64,000 bases of DNA, from positions 28,536-92,535 of the forward strand of contig DATGMF010000031.1 in assembly GCA_035293765.1 (NCBI GenBank), given 5' to 3'. Shown piece after piece: positions 16,543 to 26,181 of the stretch. A program made the translations under genes and the position numbers. The number at the start of each line of letters is the position of its first letter. Position 1 is the stretch's first letter. The DNA comes from DASRHT01 sp035293765. GTDB lineage: Bacteria > Chloroflexota > Ktedonobacteria > Ktedonobacterales > Ktedonobacteraceae. The notes under the pieces were generated by a model, which saw only the letters and a list, made by a program, of their open reading frames with translations, was not told the origin of the DNA and searched no databases.

Positions 16543-18290
16543 ACAACACCCCCTTTCTGATCCTGGCCGGCACCTTCGTTTAGTACGCTCAGCCTGCGTT
16601 GCCATTGGATAACACGGAAAGACTTCATGAGTAGAGCGAGGAGCCAGATCGCGAGTATAGCAAAGCTCATCTCCCGTAACAACTCATCTGCCGGGATAAC
16701 AGAAAATACGTTCAGGTAGATAATTGCAAGACCGAACATGACGAGCCACACGATCCAATCGACGATAATTTGCTGCAACTGACGCTGGACCTGCTCTTGT
16801 AACGCCGCATGCGACAGGACCTTGCTATGGCGGTTAAGGTTGCGAGCATATTCTATATAAGCGAGGCCAATGGCGATAATCCAGGCAATGAGAAAAGATA
16901 GGGTAATCCATGTACTGAAAAGGCCAGGCTGCAATCTTTCATTGTGAAAAGCAAATAAAAGGTAACCGGCATAAAACATTATCAGTAGCAGGATGCTGGC
17001 GAGTAAATAGTAGCTCTGCGCCAATAAGAGAAGGTGCTGCTCCTGTTGTCGTCCAACGTGCAGTGAAATCTGGAAGCGATACTGTTGCGCCCAGAGCCAG
17101 GAGATAAGGGCTACAATGAGGCAAAGGCCGACCAACCACAGCGCCACCGCAACAGGCGTGTAAAGCAAGATGAATGCCGCAGCCAGCTCTATGCTATACA
17201 TACCGACGCGCAAAGTGGAGCGCGTTTTGCGGACTGCGCTTGTCAATTCGTGGTTGGTATGTTCGCGCGTTTGTAGCTCTGGCTTGACGAGTGGGATGCA
17301 CAGGTGGAGCGTTGTGCCATGGTCCGGCATGCTCCAGAGCGAGAGCGTTCCGCCCAGCTCCTCGACGCGTTCGCGCACATTGGATAGTCCCATCCCGCCA
17401 TAGCTGCCGGGATGCTCGTTCGCCTGGGCCAGTTCAAAGCCCTGCCCATTATCGCCAATCTCCAGCAATAACGCATCTCCCTGCCGTTGTATGCTGAGCC
17501 AGACCTGCGTGGCGCGAGCATGACGCGCGATATTGGCAAATCCTTCCTGCACAATGCGAAAGATCATCTCCTGCGTCCCGACCGGCAGCAATTCGTCGGC
17601 TGGCAGCGCGCCCAGCTCGGTTGTAATCTGCACGCCGGTGCGATAGCTCAGGGCCTGGCATTGCAGGCGCAACGATTCAAGCAGCCCGATGTTCTCCAGT
17701 GCGCCTGGCCGCAATTGTTGCAGCAGAGCCTGCATCTCGACCTGAGCCTCCTGCGCGGTTCGCTCAATGTTCTCAATGAGCTGGCGCACACTGGCGAGAT
17801 TATCTTCCCAGCGCGCTCTGGCTGCCGCTGCGCTGACGGCAATGCTGAAGATTTGTTGCTTGATCGAGTCGTGCAGGTCGCGTGCGAGCCGATTGCGCTC
17901 CTCCTGCGCCGCCGCTCTGCTCACCTGTTGCAGCAATTGGTCGCGATACGTATTATTGCGCAGCTCCACCTGTATCTGTTGCCCGCTTTGTTGATCGATC
18001 ATTTTCACGAAGGTAAAGAGATACGCCAGGGGCCAGTGCAGGCGTAAGGCATCAGGCTCAACAGGCATATTGCGCGCAAGGCGGGCAAGCATGATTTCAA
18101 GGGTATAGAAGTTGTAGGGAATATTGAGCAGCAGCAAAAAACTGAGCAGGCATGCGCCAAGAACGAAAAGCCATTGCCCGCCGGAAATTATGGCGACAAG
18201 CACAATCAGGCTGTGGCAAAGCAGCAATTGCAACACAAGCCCGTGCCGTACAACGCCAGCTTTGAACACTTTTAGCGGGATGCTTGCCAT
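16539..18290 (-). CDS. NarX/DegS-type sensor histidine kinase with C-terminal membrane domain
   Basis: A 583-residue kinase. Two membrane spans lie near 18-58. Next come a coiled segment and the HisKA_3 dimerisation domain with phospho-acceptor H140 in ERNRLARDLHDSIKQQ. The HATPase domain carries N-box FRIVQEGFANIARHA near 245, DNGQGF near 285 and GGMGLSNVRERV near 303. Unusually, residues about 365-560 then form a second membrane region of five or six spans, after the catalytic domain rather than before it. It is the first gene of the operon and overlaps its response regulator by four bases. The signal is unknown; a membrane-embedded stimulus is plausible, since no large outer domain is present. 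Confidence 0.9.
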   Translation of the reverse strand: MASIPLKVFKAGVVRHGLVLQLLLCHSLIVLVAIISGGQWLFVLGACLLSFLLLLNIPYNFYTLEIMLARLARNMPVEPDALRLHWPLAYLFTFVKMIDQQSGQQIQVELRNNTYRDQLLQQVSRAAAQEERNRLARDLHDSIKQQIFSIAVSAAAARARWEDNLASVRQLIENIERTAQEAQVEMQALLQQLRPGALENIGLLESLRLQCQALSYRTGVQITTELGALPADELLPVGTQEMIFRIVQEGFANIARHARATQVWLSIQRQGDALLLEIGDNGQGFELAQANEHPGSYGGMGLSNVRERVEELGGTLSLWSMPDHGTTLHLCIPLVKPELQTREHTNHELTSAVRKTRSTLRVGMYSIELAAAFILLYTPVAVALWLVGLCLIVALISWLWAQQYRFQISLHVGRQQEQHLLLLAQSYYLLASILLLIMFYAGYLLFAFHNERLQPGLFSTWITLSFLIAWIIAIGLAYIEYARNLNRHSKVLSHAALQEQVQRQLQQIIVDWIVWLVMFGLAIIYLNVFSVIPADELLREMSFAILAIWLLALLMKSFRVIQWQRRLSVLNEGAGQDQKGGVV

Positions 18291-18362
18291 ACGCCAGTCC
18301 TTTCAATGGGTAACGCGCTGTGGAAAAACTGTTGCCATCGTCCTTGCGACGATCATATGCAC

Positions 18363-18390
18363 AGTATAAGCTGAAGTTACCGATTCGCAA
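18363..18390 (-). promoter_or_regulatory. Candidate promoter of the two-component/ABC operon
   Basis: On the minus strand TTGCGA (18390-18385) and TATACT (18368-18363) are 16 bases apart, about 70 bases before the kinase start at 18290. No equally good promoter was noticed between the downstream genes, which fits a single transcript of about 11.5 kb. Confidence 0.45.
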
Positions 18391-18459
18391 ACACCCGATC
18401 AGGTACATCTCTTTCCCCCATCTGGGGGAATACTGGCGACAATGGATATGGTACTTATT

Positions 18460-19824
18460 TCATGACTTGCTAATCCGATTGCCGAGCGTAAAGAGCAGCA
18501 ACCCGAACCATGCCATACCCAGACCGCCCTCGATGGTCGATAGCACGTCTCCCACGACAGAATCCTGAGCGGTATGAATGGTGTTTAAGCTCATGGTGAG
18601 GAATGTTGAGATGCTGTATATCAATGCTTCTACGTATGGTTGTAAAGATGATGCAGGCGGTATCGTGGCAACGAGCAGCCCGCTGGCGTTGAAAATAATG
18701 GCGAAAATGGCTACAACCAGTACTCCCCACGCGATAACGTGTGATGGCAATTCGCCAAATCCGCTGACGCCATCGGCTATCCAGGACGCGAGCCAGAAGA
18801 ACGTATATTTGGGAAAGAACCAGAATGGCTTGACTCTTTGGTGCCACCACCACTGGACCCAGGAAATTTCGGTTTCCGGCGTTTCATCGTTTGCATAATA
18901 TTTCCAGGCATGCCAGGGTGCAAACGTCTTGCGTTTGTAACGACGCTCTTGAATATAGGCCCATCGGGCGTCTCCATAGCGCCCGATGCCATCAAAGTTG
19001 GCTTTAAGCGTATCATAAATTTCCCAGGTGTTCATTAGCTGGCCCTGCGCCTCTTCATAGAAGGAGCCTGAAAGAGACCTGCGTGACAGTTTTGTCCGGT
19101 CAAAATTTGTCAGAAGGAGTTTGCAGCCCTTCAGGATGGCCTGGCGCAGATCGGTGCGCTCAAGATCGGCGGCTATCAGGCTTGCATCGCGTAGATCGCA
19201 GCCCAGTAGCGAGCCTTTCTGCAAATCGGCTTTCTGGAAATCGGCCTCGACAAAGTAGCTTTCCTCTATGATGGATGTGTGTAAGTCGGCGCGTGCGAAG
19301 TCGGCCTGGCTTGCATTCGTCTTTAATATGCGGCAACCGATGAGCCTGGCATCCTGGAACACTGTTTCCCGCAGATCGGCTGCATTGAAAAAAGCGGCGG
19401 TCAGGTTGGCCTCGGAGAAATCCGCTTTCCGCAAGTCTGACTGTAGAAAATAGGTCCCCTCAAGATCTGCTGCTTCGAGCTTCGCACCCTGGAGTTGGGC
19501 ATGACTGAACAGGCATTCGCGGAGATTGGCTTTACTCAGATCGGCGCCGTTCAGTTTAGTTTGCACAAAATGCTTGCCTGCTAAGTCAACCCCTGCCAGT
19601 GACAGACCTGACAGGTCATAATACGATAGATTAGATAGTTCTCTATTCCGCAGCCGATAGTCAAGCTCTTTTTGGGTCAGTGGTATCAGTACAGTGTTTT
19701 CGGATGTGTCTCTATGCTCTATGGGCGCGGCATGAACCGGGCAGGATGTTTGTCCGTTAGCAAGCCCCCTACCGCATACCTGTTGCCCCACCATTGCTGA
19801 ACACGTTTGCTTTTTCAATAGCAT
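18460..19824 (-). CDS. Pentapeptide-repeat membrane protein with channel-like C-terminus
   Basis: A 454-residue protein. Residues about 60-265 are pentapeptide repeats of A(D/N)Lxx type (for example NGADLSKANLRECLF), forming a right-handed beta-helix. After a linker with several Trp-rich amphipathic segments (about 300-345) come two or three membrane spans. The last two bracket ISTFLTMSLNTIHTAQ, which recalls the pore-loop position of two-span potassium channels but lacks the TVGYGD selectivity filter. The short N-terminus has three cysteines. The start at 19824 is uncertain: GGGGG lies directly before it. Last gene of a minus-strand run and 21 bases after the HEAT-repeat gene. Function unknown; a gated channel or membrane scaffold is a guess. 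Confidence 0.75.
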   Translation of the reverse strand: MLLKKQTCSAMVGQQVCGRGLANGQTSCPVHAAPIEHRDTSENTVLIPLTQKELDYRLRNRELSNLSYYDLSGLSLAGVDLAGKHFVQTKLNGADLSKANLRECLFSHAQLQGAKLEAADLEGTYFLQSDLRKADFSEANLTAAFFNAADLRETVFQDARLIGCRILKTNASQADFARADLHTSIIEESYFVEADFQKADLQKGSLLGCDLRDASLIAADLERTDLRQAILKGCKLLLTNFDRTKLSRRSLSGSFYEEAQGQLMNTWEIYDTLKANFDGIGRYGDARWAYIQERRYKRKTFAPWHAWKYYANDETPETEISWVQWWWHQRVKPFWFFPKYTFFWLASWIADGVSGFGELPSHVIAWGVLVVAIFAIIFNASGLLVATIPPASSLQPYVEALIYSISTFLTMSLNTIHTAQDSVVGDVLSTIEGGLGMAWFGLLLFTLGNRISKS

Positions 19825-19845
19825 CCCCCAAAGTGTTTGTGCTGA

Positions 19846-22524
19846 TCAGCTTCCCCCGATTCTGCGGATACGTTCCTCTACCTCTTGCAGCCTGCTCTGC
19901 ACTCGGCGTATGTCGCGCTGGATGCCGAAATCGTCGATGCGTCCCGTTTGCCTGGCCGCTGCCTGGAGTTGCTGCAATTCCTCGCGGAGCTGGGCAAGTT
20001 CCCTCTGCGAAGCCTGGAGAGAGGCGAGCTTCTTTTGCCGGTCCCCGCTGATATCTTGCTCAGGATCATGAATCTTTACATAACATATGTAGACTCTGTG
20101 GTTAGAGTCGGCGGGCTGGCTACAACCCGAGTTCTGAAAGTCGAGGGAAAATCTGAAGTGAATAGCGGCGGCAGTTGGAGCCTGCATGCCATAGTCGATC
20201 GGCGGCACGTTATAGGTGCTTTCATGGACTGGTACCTCTTCCACCGTGGCGGTAGTGCCAGGCGGAGGGTTCAAATCGCGAAAGATCAGGCGATCATTCT
20301 TGGTTCGTTTTTGCACATAGACAATCGGCTCAAAGACCAGGCGAATAGTCGAAGGGAAGATAAAGGGATTTTGTTGACTCCCATCGCCGGATAAGCTCCC
20401 TGGGAGGCGGAGCGAGAGCGTGGCGTGCCCAAACGAAATGATCGGGCAGTCGATGCCCGGCATCGCGAGCGACATTGTGTAGTAAATTTCCTTCACCAGG
20501 AAGACGAAGGTGTATAACTCGCCCGTGATATCTTCCGTCGATAGCTGCTTGATCTTGTCTGCGGTCTGTGTGGTGGCCTCGCGGAGGTTCTGGCTCGTTT
20601 TGTGCATGGCTTTCGAACGCGTGCGCGCCGTATAAGAGGAAAGCAGTTGGACAAGGTCAACCACACGCGCGAAGGCGACGGTTTTTGCTTCACGGGCATA
20701 TTCGGTATTACTCAACCATAGTCGAATGACGGCATTGCCTAAGATAGCCAGCGTTCTGAAGCTAATCACCAGATTCTGCTCGGCAGGAGTCAAGCGCTTG
20801 CCGGTACTTCCCATGTCGGCTATATCGACAAGATTGTACTGCTTATGGGCCTCGTTGAATTCATCGGCGACCCGTTTATGGTCCTCTTCGGTCAAGGCGT
20901 GCCACCATTGGGACGTTGCCTGCAACATGTGCCACCGTCCATAGGCCATTGTGATGCGAAACTCTATCCCTACCCGCACCTTCTCGGATTGCGCTTGAAA
21001 AGCATCCAGCTTATGCACTTCCTCAAAAAGACGAATGGTCTCTTCTAGAGTGGCAATTGCCTCGCCCATCTGCCCGTGAGAGGCGTAATGCTCCACACTC
21101 TCGTATTTACTGATCGCCGCATAGTACTTGCTGCGCCAGGGGATGGAGGCGAAGGCAAGGCTGGCGTGGGCATAGTAATCTGAAGCCAGCTCTGATAGTT
21201 CCAGGTGCGTTGCCAGTTCGGCGCCATATTCCAGGTACCAGTTGTAAAAAGCTGATGCTGGATATTCGGTCTCTCTTGGCAGGGATAAGTTCTCCCACAG
21301 ATAGGTCTCAATCTCATCTATCAGCTCTGGGGACTTATAGAGCTGATCCGCGAGCTTGCTGAGGGAGAGGGCCACATTGCTTTTTATCTCGGCGGATATG
21401 TCTGGCCGCAGATTAGCGCACAAGGCAGGAAGGCAATCGGCTCCCATTGGGCCAAGCGTGCCGAATGTGTAGGCAGCGTAATCGCGAATCCCTGGATCTC
21501 CTTCGAGCAGGAGTTGACACAGGACAGGAGTAAGCTTCTTGATGAAGCCAGTCTGGCGCGAAAGGGTCGTCTCACCTCTTCTTCCCAGACCTAGGAGCGC
21601 GCCGCGCCGCACTACCAGCGACTGATCATTGCAAAGGGCGGAGAACAAATGCTGAATCACGCCGGGATCGTTCGTACGTCCCAGCGCAATGGCCGCAGCC
21701 CAGCGCGCATCGTCGCTTGGGTCCTGCTCAAGCGTATGCATAAGCTGCTTGATAGCCGCAGCGTTGTAGAAGTATCCCAGGTCCTCTGCTGCGTAGATCC
21801 TCACCTCGTCAACAGGATCATTTGAAGCTTGAATCAGCCCATCAATGCAGCGCGTGCCGAGTTCTGACTCCTCGCCGACCTCCTTAATCACCAACTCCAT
21901 CCCACGGAAGCGCAAAGAGGCGGTAATGCGCACACCGGGGTCAGGGTCTTGCAGCAGGGTTAAAAGCGGCTCAAGTACTTCGGGTATCTCGATTAACCCG
22001 AGCAGCTCCCCTATCTCACGCTTCAGGGCCGCGTCATCGGTGCCGAGATAGCGAGAAAGATAGTGGATGATCTTCCGCTTCGATTCAAGCGGGAAGCGAC
22101 CAAGCCTGATGCCAAACTTTAGCCGTTGGGCTATATCGGCTCGCCGGTCCGGCTGCTTATCTAGCTCGTCCAGGAGGGTGTCCAGATCGTCATCCTGACA
22201 CAGGGGACCGATAAAGTCTGGCGGCAGGTTGAAGAATGTCACATGCTCGCTGGCGATAGGACGGGTTGCGTTTGAGCCTCCGACCTGGTAAGTTATGCCA
22301 TCGCTGGTCTGCACCACAATGAAGCGCCGGTACCCTTGCCATAATGTATCTACAACCTTACCACTGAAATCAATAGGAGTAATCGTGATAGGCTCTCTGC
22401 CAACGATAGTGACTTGAGGAACTATTCCTCTGGCAATCAGGTCCTGCGCGAAGCGCGTAAACCTATCACTTTCCCAGCCCGTGAAGGGCAAAATAGTCGT
22501 GGTCTGCGAGTTTTGATCCGTCAT
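19846..22524 (-). CDS. HEAT-repeat protein, unknown function
   Basis: A large cytoplasmic protein of 892 residues with no signal peptide or membrane span. An N-terminal domain of about 110 residues contains beta strands (VTIVGREPITITPIDFSGKV). PBS-lyase-like HEAT repeats follow from about 140 to 410, with helix pairs such as VRIYAAEDLGYFYN and ARWAAAIALGRTND. A long helical region (about 420-660) resembles TPR-like pairs. A beta-rich domain lies near 680-820 and an acidic/basic coiled coil at about 835-890 (LREELQQLQAAARQ). It is probably a scaffold that assembles proteins. It sits 52 bases after the AroE-like gene and 21 bases before the pentapeptide membrane gene, its likely partner. I recognise no catalytic motif. 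Confidence 0.8.
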   Translation of the reverse strand: MTDQNSQTTTILPFTGWESDRFTRFAQDLIARGIVPQVTIVGREPITITPIDFSGKVVDTLWQGYRRFIVVQTSDGITYQVGGSNATRPIASEHVTFFNLPPDFIGPLCQDDDLDTLLDELDKQPDRRADIAQRLKFGIRLGRFPLESKRKIIHYLSRYLGTDDAALKREIGELLGLIEIPEVLEPLLTLLQDPDPGVRITASLRFRGMELVIKEVGEESELGTRCIDGLIQASNDPVDEVRIYAAEDLGYFYNAAAIKQLMHTLEQDPSDDARWAAAIALGRTNDPGVIQHLFSALCNDQSLVVRRGALLGLGRRGETTLSRQTGFIKKLTPVLCQLLLEGDPGIRDYAAYTFGTLGPMGADCLPALCANLRPDISAEIKSNVALSLSKLADQLYKSPELIDEIETYLWENLSLPRETEYPASAFYNWYLEYGAELATHLELSELASDYYAHASLAFASIPWRSKYYAAISKYESVEHYASHGQMGEAIATLEETIRLFEEVHKLDAFQAQSEKVRVGIEFRITMAYGRWHMLQATSQWWHALTEEDHKRVADEFNEAHKQYNLVDIADMGSTGKRLTPAEQNLVISFRTLAILGNAVIRLWLSNTEYAREAKTVAFARVVDLVQLLSSYTARTRSKAMHKTSQNLREATTQTADKIKQLSTEDITGELYTFVFLVKEIYYTMSLAMPGIDCPIISFGHATLSLRLPGSLSGDGSQQNPFIFPSTIRLVFEPIVYVQKRTKNDRLIFRDLNPPPGTTATVEEVPVHESTYNVPPIDYGMQAPTAAAIHFRFSLDFQNSGCSQPADSNHRVYICYVKIHDPEQDISGDRQKKLASLQASQRELAQLREELQQLQAAARQTGRIDDFGIQRDIRRVQSRLQEVEERIRRIGGS

Positions 22525-22576
22525 AATAACGCCTCTTTAAATTTAGCATTGTGAGCTCTGCGATGGCGGCTACAGG

Positions 22577-23398
22577 TTATGACGTCAGTGAACGTAGTAA
22601 TGCTGTTTCCATAACCTCGACCGGCGCTTCATGGCCGGTAAATAGCTTGAATTGGAAAGCGCCCTGCAAGACCAGCATACGCGTTCCATAAACTACCCGG
22701 CATTGCGCTTCTTTCGCCAGTTGCAGGAACAGCGTTTCCATAGGATTGAATACCACATCAAGCACGACAGCTCCCTGCCGCAATACTGCTCGTGAGACAG
22801 GGGCATCGTTAACGTTGGGAACGAAACCCACGGACGTTGCATTAATAAGGACGTCGTACTCGGGCAGTTGTAAAAAATTGGCGGGATCGGCGGGCGTAGA
22901 GCAGCCGAAATCAGACGCTAACTTGCGCGCAGCTTCTGGACTACGATTTAGAATGGAAATCTCAGCTCCCCGCTGCTTGAGGCCATAGACAATCGCCCGG
23001 GCTACCCCTCCTGCGCCAAGCACCACCACGCGCTTTCCCTGGAGCGAAACCTGCTCCTCAAGAGCGTGGATTGCGCCGATCCAATCGGAGTTCAAGCCTT
23101 TCAACTTTCCGTTCTCATTAAGGACGGTATTCACGGCTCCGATGGCGCGCGCGGTTTCGTCAATTTCATCCAGATAGGGGATGATAGATATCTTGAGTGG
23201 TTTAGAGACACTAAAGCCGCGAATATCCAATGCGCGCATCCCGGCAAGAGCGCCCGCTAAATCATCTACTTCAAACGCTAAATAGACATAGTTAAGCCCC
23301 AGGCGCTCAAAGCCCGCGTTATGCATAACCGGCGTCTTGGTCTGCCGGTTCGGTTTGGCTATTGAGGCACAGAGGATCGTCTGCGCATCTGGCATCAT
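22577..23398 (-). CDS. AroE-like shikimate dehydrogenase family protein
   Basis: A 273-residue protein of normal AroE length. The catalytic Lys aligns in SVSKPLKISIIPYLD (usual NVTxPxK) and the catalytic Asp in GLNSDWIGA (usual NTDxxG). The nucleotide-binding loop VVVLGAGGVARAIVYGL and the LINATSVG segment are intact. The N-terminal substrate motif is altered: TKTPVMHN replaces the usual SxSPxxHN. A shikimate-like substrate is therefore probable but may differ from the housekeeping one, for instance quinate, aminoshikimate or a cyclitol. GAGAGG lies about nine bases upstream of the ATG. Its neighbours are a rifampin-phosphotransferase-like enzyme and a HEAT protein, not aromatic-pathway genes. 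Confidence 0.82.
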   Translation of the reverse strand: MMPDAQTILCASIAKPNRQTKTPVMHNAGFERLGLNYVYLAFEVDDLAGALAGMRALDIRGFSVSKPLKISIIPYLDEIDETARAIGAVNTVLNENGKLKGLNSDWIGAIHALEEQVSLQGKRVVVLGAGGVARAIVYGLKQRGAEISILNRSPEAARKLASDFGCSTPADPANFLQLPEYDVLINATSVGFVPNVNDAPVSRAVLRQGAVVLDVVFNPMETLFLQLAKEAQCRVVYGTRMLVLQGAFQFKLFTGHEAPVEVMETALLRSLTS

Positions 23399-23430
23399 TG
23401 ATCTTACCTCTCTAAGCTATTTTTTGATAA

Positions 23431-26034
23431 TCATTCAGTCATCGGAGCCAACTCAACATAGCCATGAACTCCGTCAATGGCAATAATTTGTCCGGGTTGG
23501 ATAACTTCGGTCGCTACTTGCGTGCCGAGAACGGCGGGTATGCCGAACTCGCGGGCGTTGATGGCGCTATGTTGCAAGACGCCGCTACCAGCATTCGTTA
23601 CCAGTCCTGCGATGATGGAAAATAGCGGCGTCCACGGGGGCGTGGTTCTTTGACAAACCAGGATGTCACCCGGCTGCACCTGAGAGAACTTGTCAATATC
23701 GTTAATGATCCTGGCCGGCCCTTGCGCGTACCCGGGTGACGCGGGGATACCAATCAGTCTCAAGGGCATTTCCCGAGTTGGATCGGGATGGAAAATCATC
23801 GCAAGGAAATCTTCAGCGTCGGGCTTACTGGCGGCGGGGAACTCTAATGGGGTACCTAACGTTTGAGGGATGAGTAACCCCAGCTTGCTTTCGTATATCT
23901 CCCGCTTCCCCTTTACCAGCGCCTGTAGATCCGGCGGTTCAGCCGGCAAGGTAATAGCTGCTATTTGATCAAGCGTAAGGAAAAAAACATCCTGAGGTTC
24001 AGCTATTACCCCAACCGAGCTAAGGCGTTGCCCCAATTCAAGCGCAATCCTGCGGATATTAGCCACCAGCGTCTGTTCAATCAGATAATTGTGGTCCTCT
24101 AAAAAGACCGGCCAGGTTTGCGCCCGGCGCAATTGTCTGGCAAATTTCTCCTGTGTTGCGGGCTGGTCCGCAAGCACTTCTAGCAATCTATGCTCCTCCT
24201 CTATCCGCTCTTGCTCCAGGCGACGTATTTCGGTCGTAGGATCGACCTGGTTGTTTTTTATGTACGCCATGATGGTCATAAACAAAAAGGCCGGGTTTTC
24301 GCGCCATGAGGGGTGCATGAGGTCGTTTGGTCCGACGATCCGATTCCCCCACTGCTGTAAAAAGCTCTCAAGAGCGCGCAGGAAATCAGTTGCCTCGACA
24401 GATGAGCGCAGGCATGCAAGACACTCGTCAGCCGACCCGTGCTCTAAAGCGGCCAGCACCGTTTCGGAACGGGCAGCCATCTGGGCCAGTTCCCAGATGG
24501 CCGAGTTAATCTTCAAATTGGTGTTTTCGAATCCCTGGAGGAGACGAAGCGCCGTTCTCCATTCATCTTGCCCAAACAATTGCTTGAATAAGAGCGTAAA
24601 CTGGTCGGCGACGTATTTCTTCGCACTCATTGCTATGTTGTGAATTTCCCAATGGCGCTGCCAGATTGCTATTGCTCGTCTACTATACCCGACTAAATCA
24701 CTGGCTGACGCAACCTCCAAATCAAGCTCATTCAGATATTTGTTATTCGTCTCGACTTCGGCGCGAAATTCGCTCTCCCACTTATCAGCATATTCGTCGC
24801 ACAAAGTTCTTGATCGCTCTGCACGCTGTTCGGGTGTCTCATTAGTATCGGGCACACGGCGCTCGCCAACATAAATATAGTCATGAAAGATGCCCCAGGT
24901 GCTCAAGGTCCGCAGGGCAAGCGTTGCTGAAGCTCTTTCGCAGGCAGCTCCGGTGGTGGACCATACCGACTGAGCAAACGGCACCAGAGGGATTCTGCCG
25001 ATGTTATTGGATATTTGCCAGTACGCGTGTGGCTCTCTCTCTGCTACTTCTTGCCTAATATCCTCAATTATTTTATTCGTGGTGTCGCTAAAGCCGGTGA
25101 TGGGGCGACTCTGCAAAATAAAAAATTGCCCCTCTTTCATGCACCACTCAATATCCTGGGGTCTGCCTGCTGCCTGCTCAATATTCCACGCCACACGGGC
25201 TAAGGCGACTAACTGGTCATCGGTAAGTGCCGGACGCTCGCTTTCAGGCCCGGTCTGGACTGCTATGCTAATGCCTGTCAAAGCGTCTGCAACAACGGCC
25301 TGCTCTTTGAGTGCGATGATTTTTCTGACAATCGAGAAGTCGTCTCTTTTAACGAGATACAGATCCGCGGCGATAGAGCCAGAAACGATCCCTTCCCCTA
25401 GTCCCCAAACAGCGTTGACGACGAAACAGTCTTTTTGCGATGAGACAGGCCCTTCGGTGAAGATAACTCCCGAGGCGTCTGCCTCGATCATCACTTGGAT
25501 GATGACCGCCATCGCTGCCTGCTCAACCTCTATACCCAACTGTTGTCGCATATAGACGCTCTCCACAGTCCACAACGAAGCCCAGCATGCTTTCACCGCG
25601 TCCAGCACACCCGTCTCGCTCTTGACGTTTAAAAATGTTCTGTATAAACCTGCGAAGCTGCGACCAGGGGAATCTTCGGCTGTGGCTGAGGAGCGAACGG
25701 AGAAAGATGAGCCGTGGTGGTATAGTTGTTGCAACGCGCTCTTGATCTCCTCGGCGATGGCATCGGGCATGGTCGCGCTGAGGACGGTCTGACGGATTTC
25801 CTCTATGATCGGAGTAAGATGTATCAACTCCTTCGAGCTTGCATGGGCGTGAAATTTTTCTATTGCTGCTGCTATCGCGGGAAGTTCTACAAATTGTTGA
25901 TAGGCTGTGGTGGTCACACAGAAAAATCCGGGTACAGGGAAACCAGATAACTGCAAATGGGATAGCGTTGCTGCTTTATTACCGACTACACTGGCTGATG
26001 GTTCGGCCTGGGGATAAGCAATAAAATTCTCCAT
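23431..26034 (-). CDS. PEP-synthase-like phosphotransferase (rifampin phosphotransferase-type architecture)
   Basis: An 867-residue three-domain enzyme. The ATG at 26034 is chosen because AGAGGA precedes it by eight bases and the ATP-grasp similarity follows at once (VVGNKAATLSHLQLSGFPVP); a TTG at 26097 would add 21 weak residues. Domain order: PPDK-type ATP-grasp (about 1-310, with FSVRSSATAEDSPGRSFAG and EWCMKEGQFFILQSRP), a long helical middle region, then the phosphohistidine swivel domain at the C-terminus. The swivel His is near 822 in GSGVLQHSAINAREFGIPAV. Length and order match rifampin phosphotransferase, which moves the beta-phosphate of ATP to a small molecule. PEP synthase proper lacks this middle region. 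The substrate here is unknown. Confidence 0.85.
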   Translation of the reverse strand: MENFIAYPQAEPSASVVGNKAATLSHLQLSGFPVPGFFCVTTTAYQQFVELPAIAAAIEKFHAHASSKELIHLTPIIEEIRQTVLSATMPDAIAEEIKSALQQLYHHGSSFSVRSSATAEDSPGRSFAGLYRTFLNVKSETGVLDAVKACWASLWTVESVYMRQQLGIEVEQAAMAVIIQVMIEADASGVIFTEGPVSSQKDCFVVNAVWGLGEGIVSGSIAADLYLVKRDDFSIVRKIIALKEQAVVADALTGISIAVQTGPESERPALTDDQLVALARVAWNIEQAAGRPQDIEWCMKEGQFFILQSRPITGFSDTTNKIIEDIRQEVAEREPHAYWQISNNIGRIPLVPFAQSVWSTTGAACERASATLALRTLSTWGIFHDYIYVGERRVPDTNETPEQRAERSRTLCDEYADKWESEFRAEVETNNKYLNELDLEVASASDLVGYSRRAIAIWQRHWEIHNIAMSAKKYVADQFTLLFKQLFGQDEWRTALRLLQGFENTNLKINSAIWELAQMAARSETVLAALEHGSADECLACLRSSVEATDFLRALESFLQQWGNRIVGPNDLMHPSWRENPAFLFMTIMAYIKNNQVDPTTEIRRLEQERIEEEHRLLEVLADQPATQEKFARQLRRAQTWPVFLEDHNYLIEQTLVANIRRIALELGQRLSSVGVIAEPQDVFFLTLDQIAAITLPAEPPDLQALVKGKREIYESKLGLLIPQTLGTPLEFPAASKPDAEDFLAMIFHPDPTREMPLRLIGIPASPGYAQGPARIINDIDKFSQVQPGDILVCQRTTPPWTPLFSIIAGLVTNAGSGVLQHSAINAREFGIPAVLGTQVATEVIQPGQIIAIDGVHGYVELAPMTE

Positions 26035-26181
26035 GCCTGGTCCTCTTTCTTCCTCATATTCTTCTTGATAGCCCGGCAACCAGATGGCGTTACTCAAATT
26101 CTTTCTCTGCTGCTACTCCTCCTATTGCTGCAAGCAACATCTCTTAATGATCAAGAATGTCATAGAGTGCGTTACACTATA

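Noticed and set aside
17487..18047. 186-codon plus-strand frame opposite the histidine kinase
   Set aside because: It is antisense to conserved HisKA_3/HATPase motifs and has no recognisable protein features.
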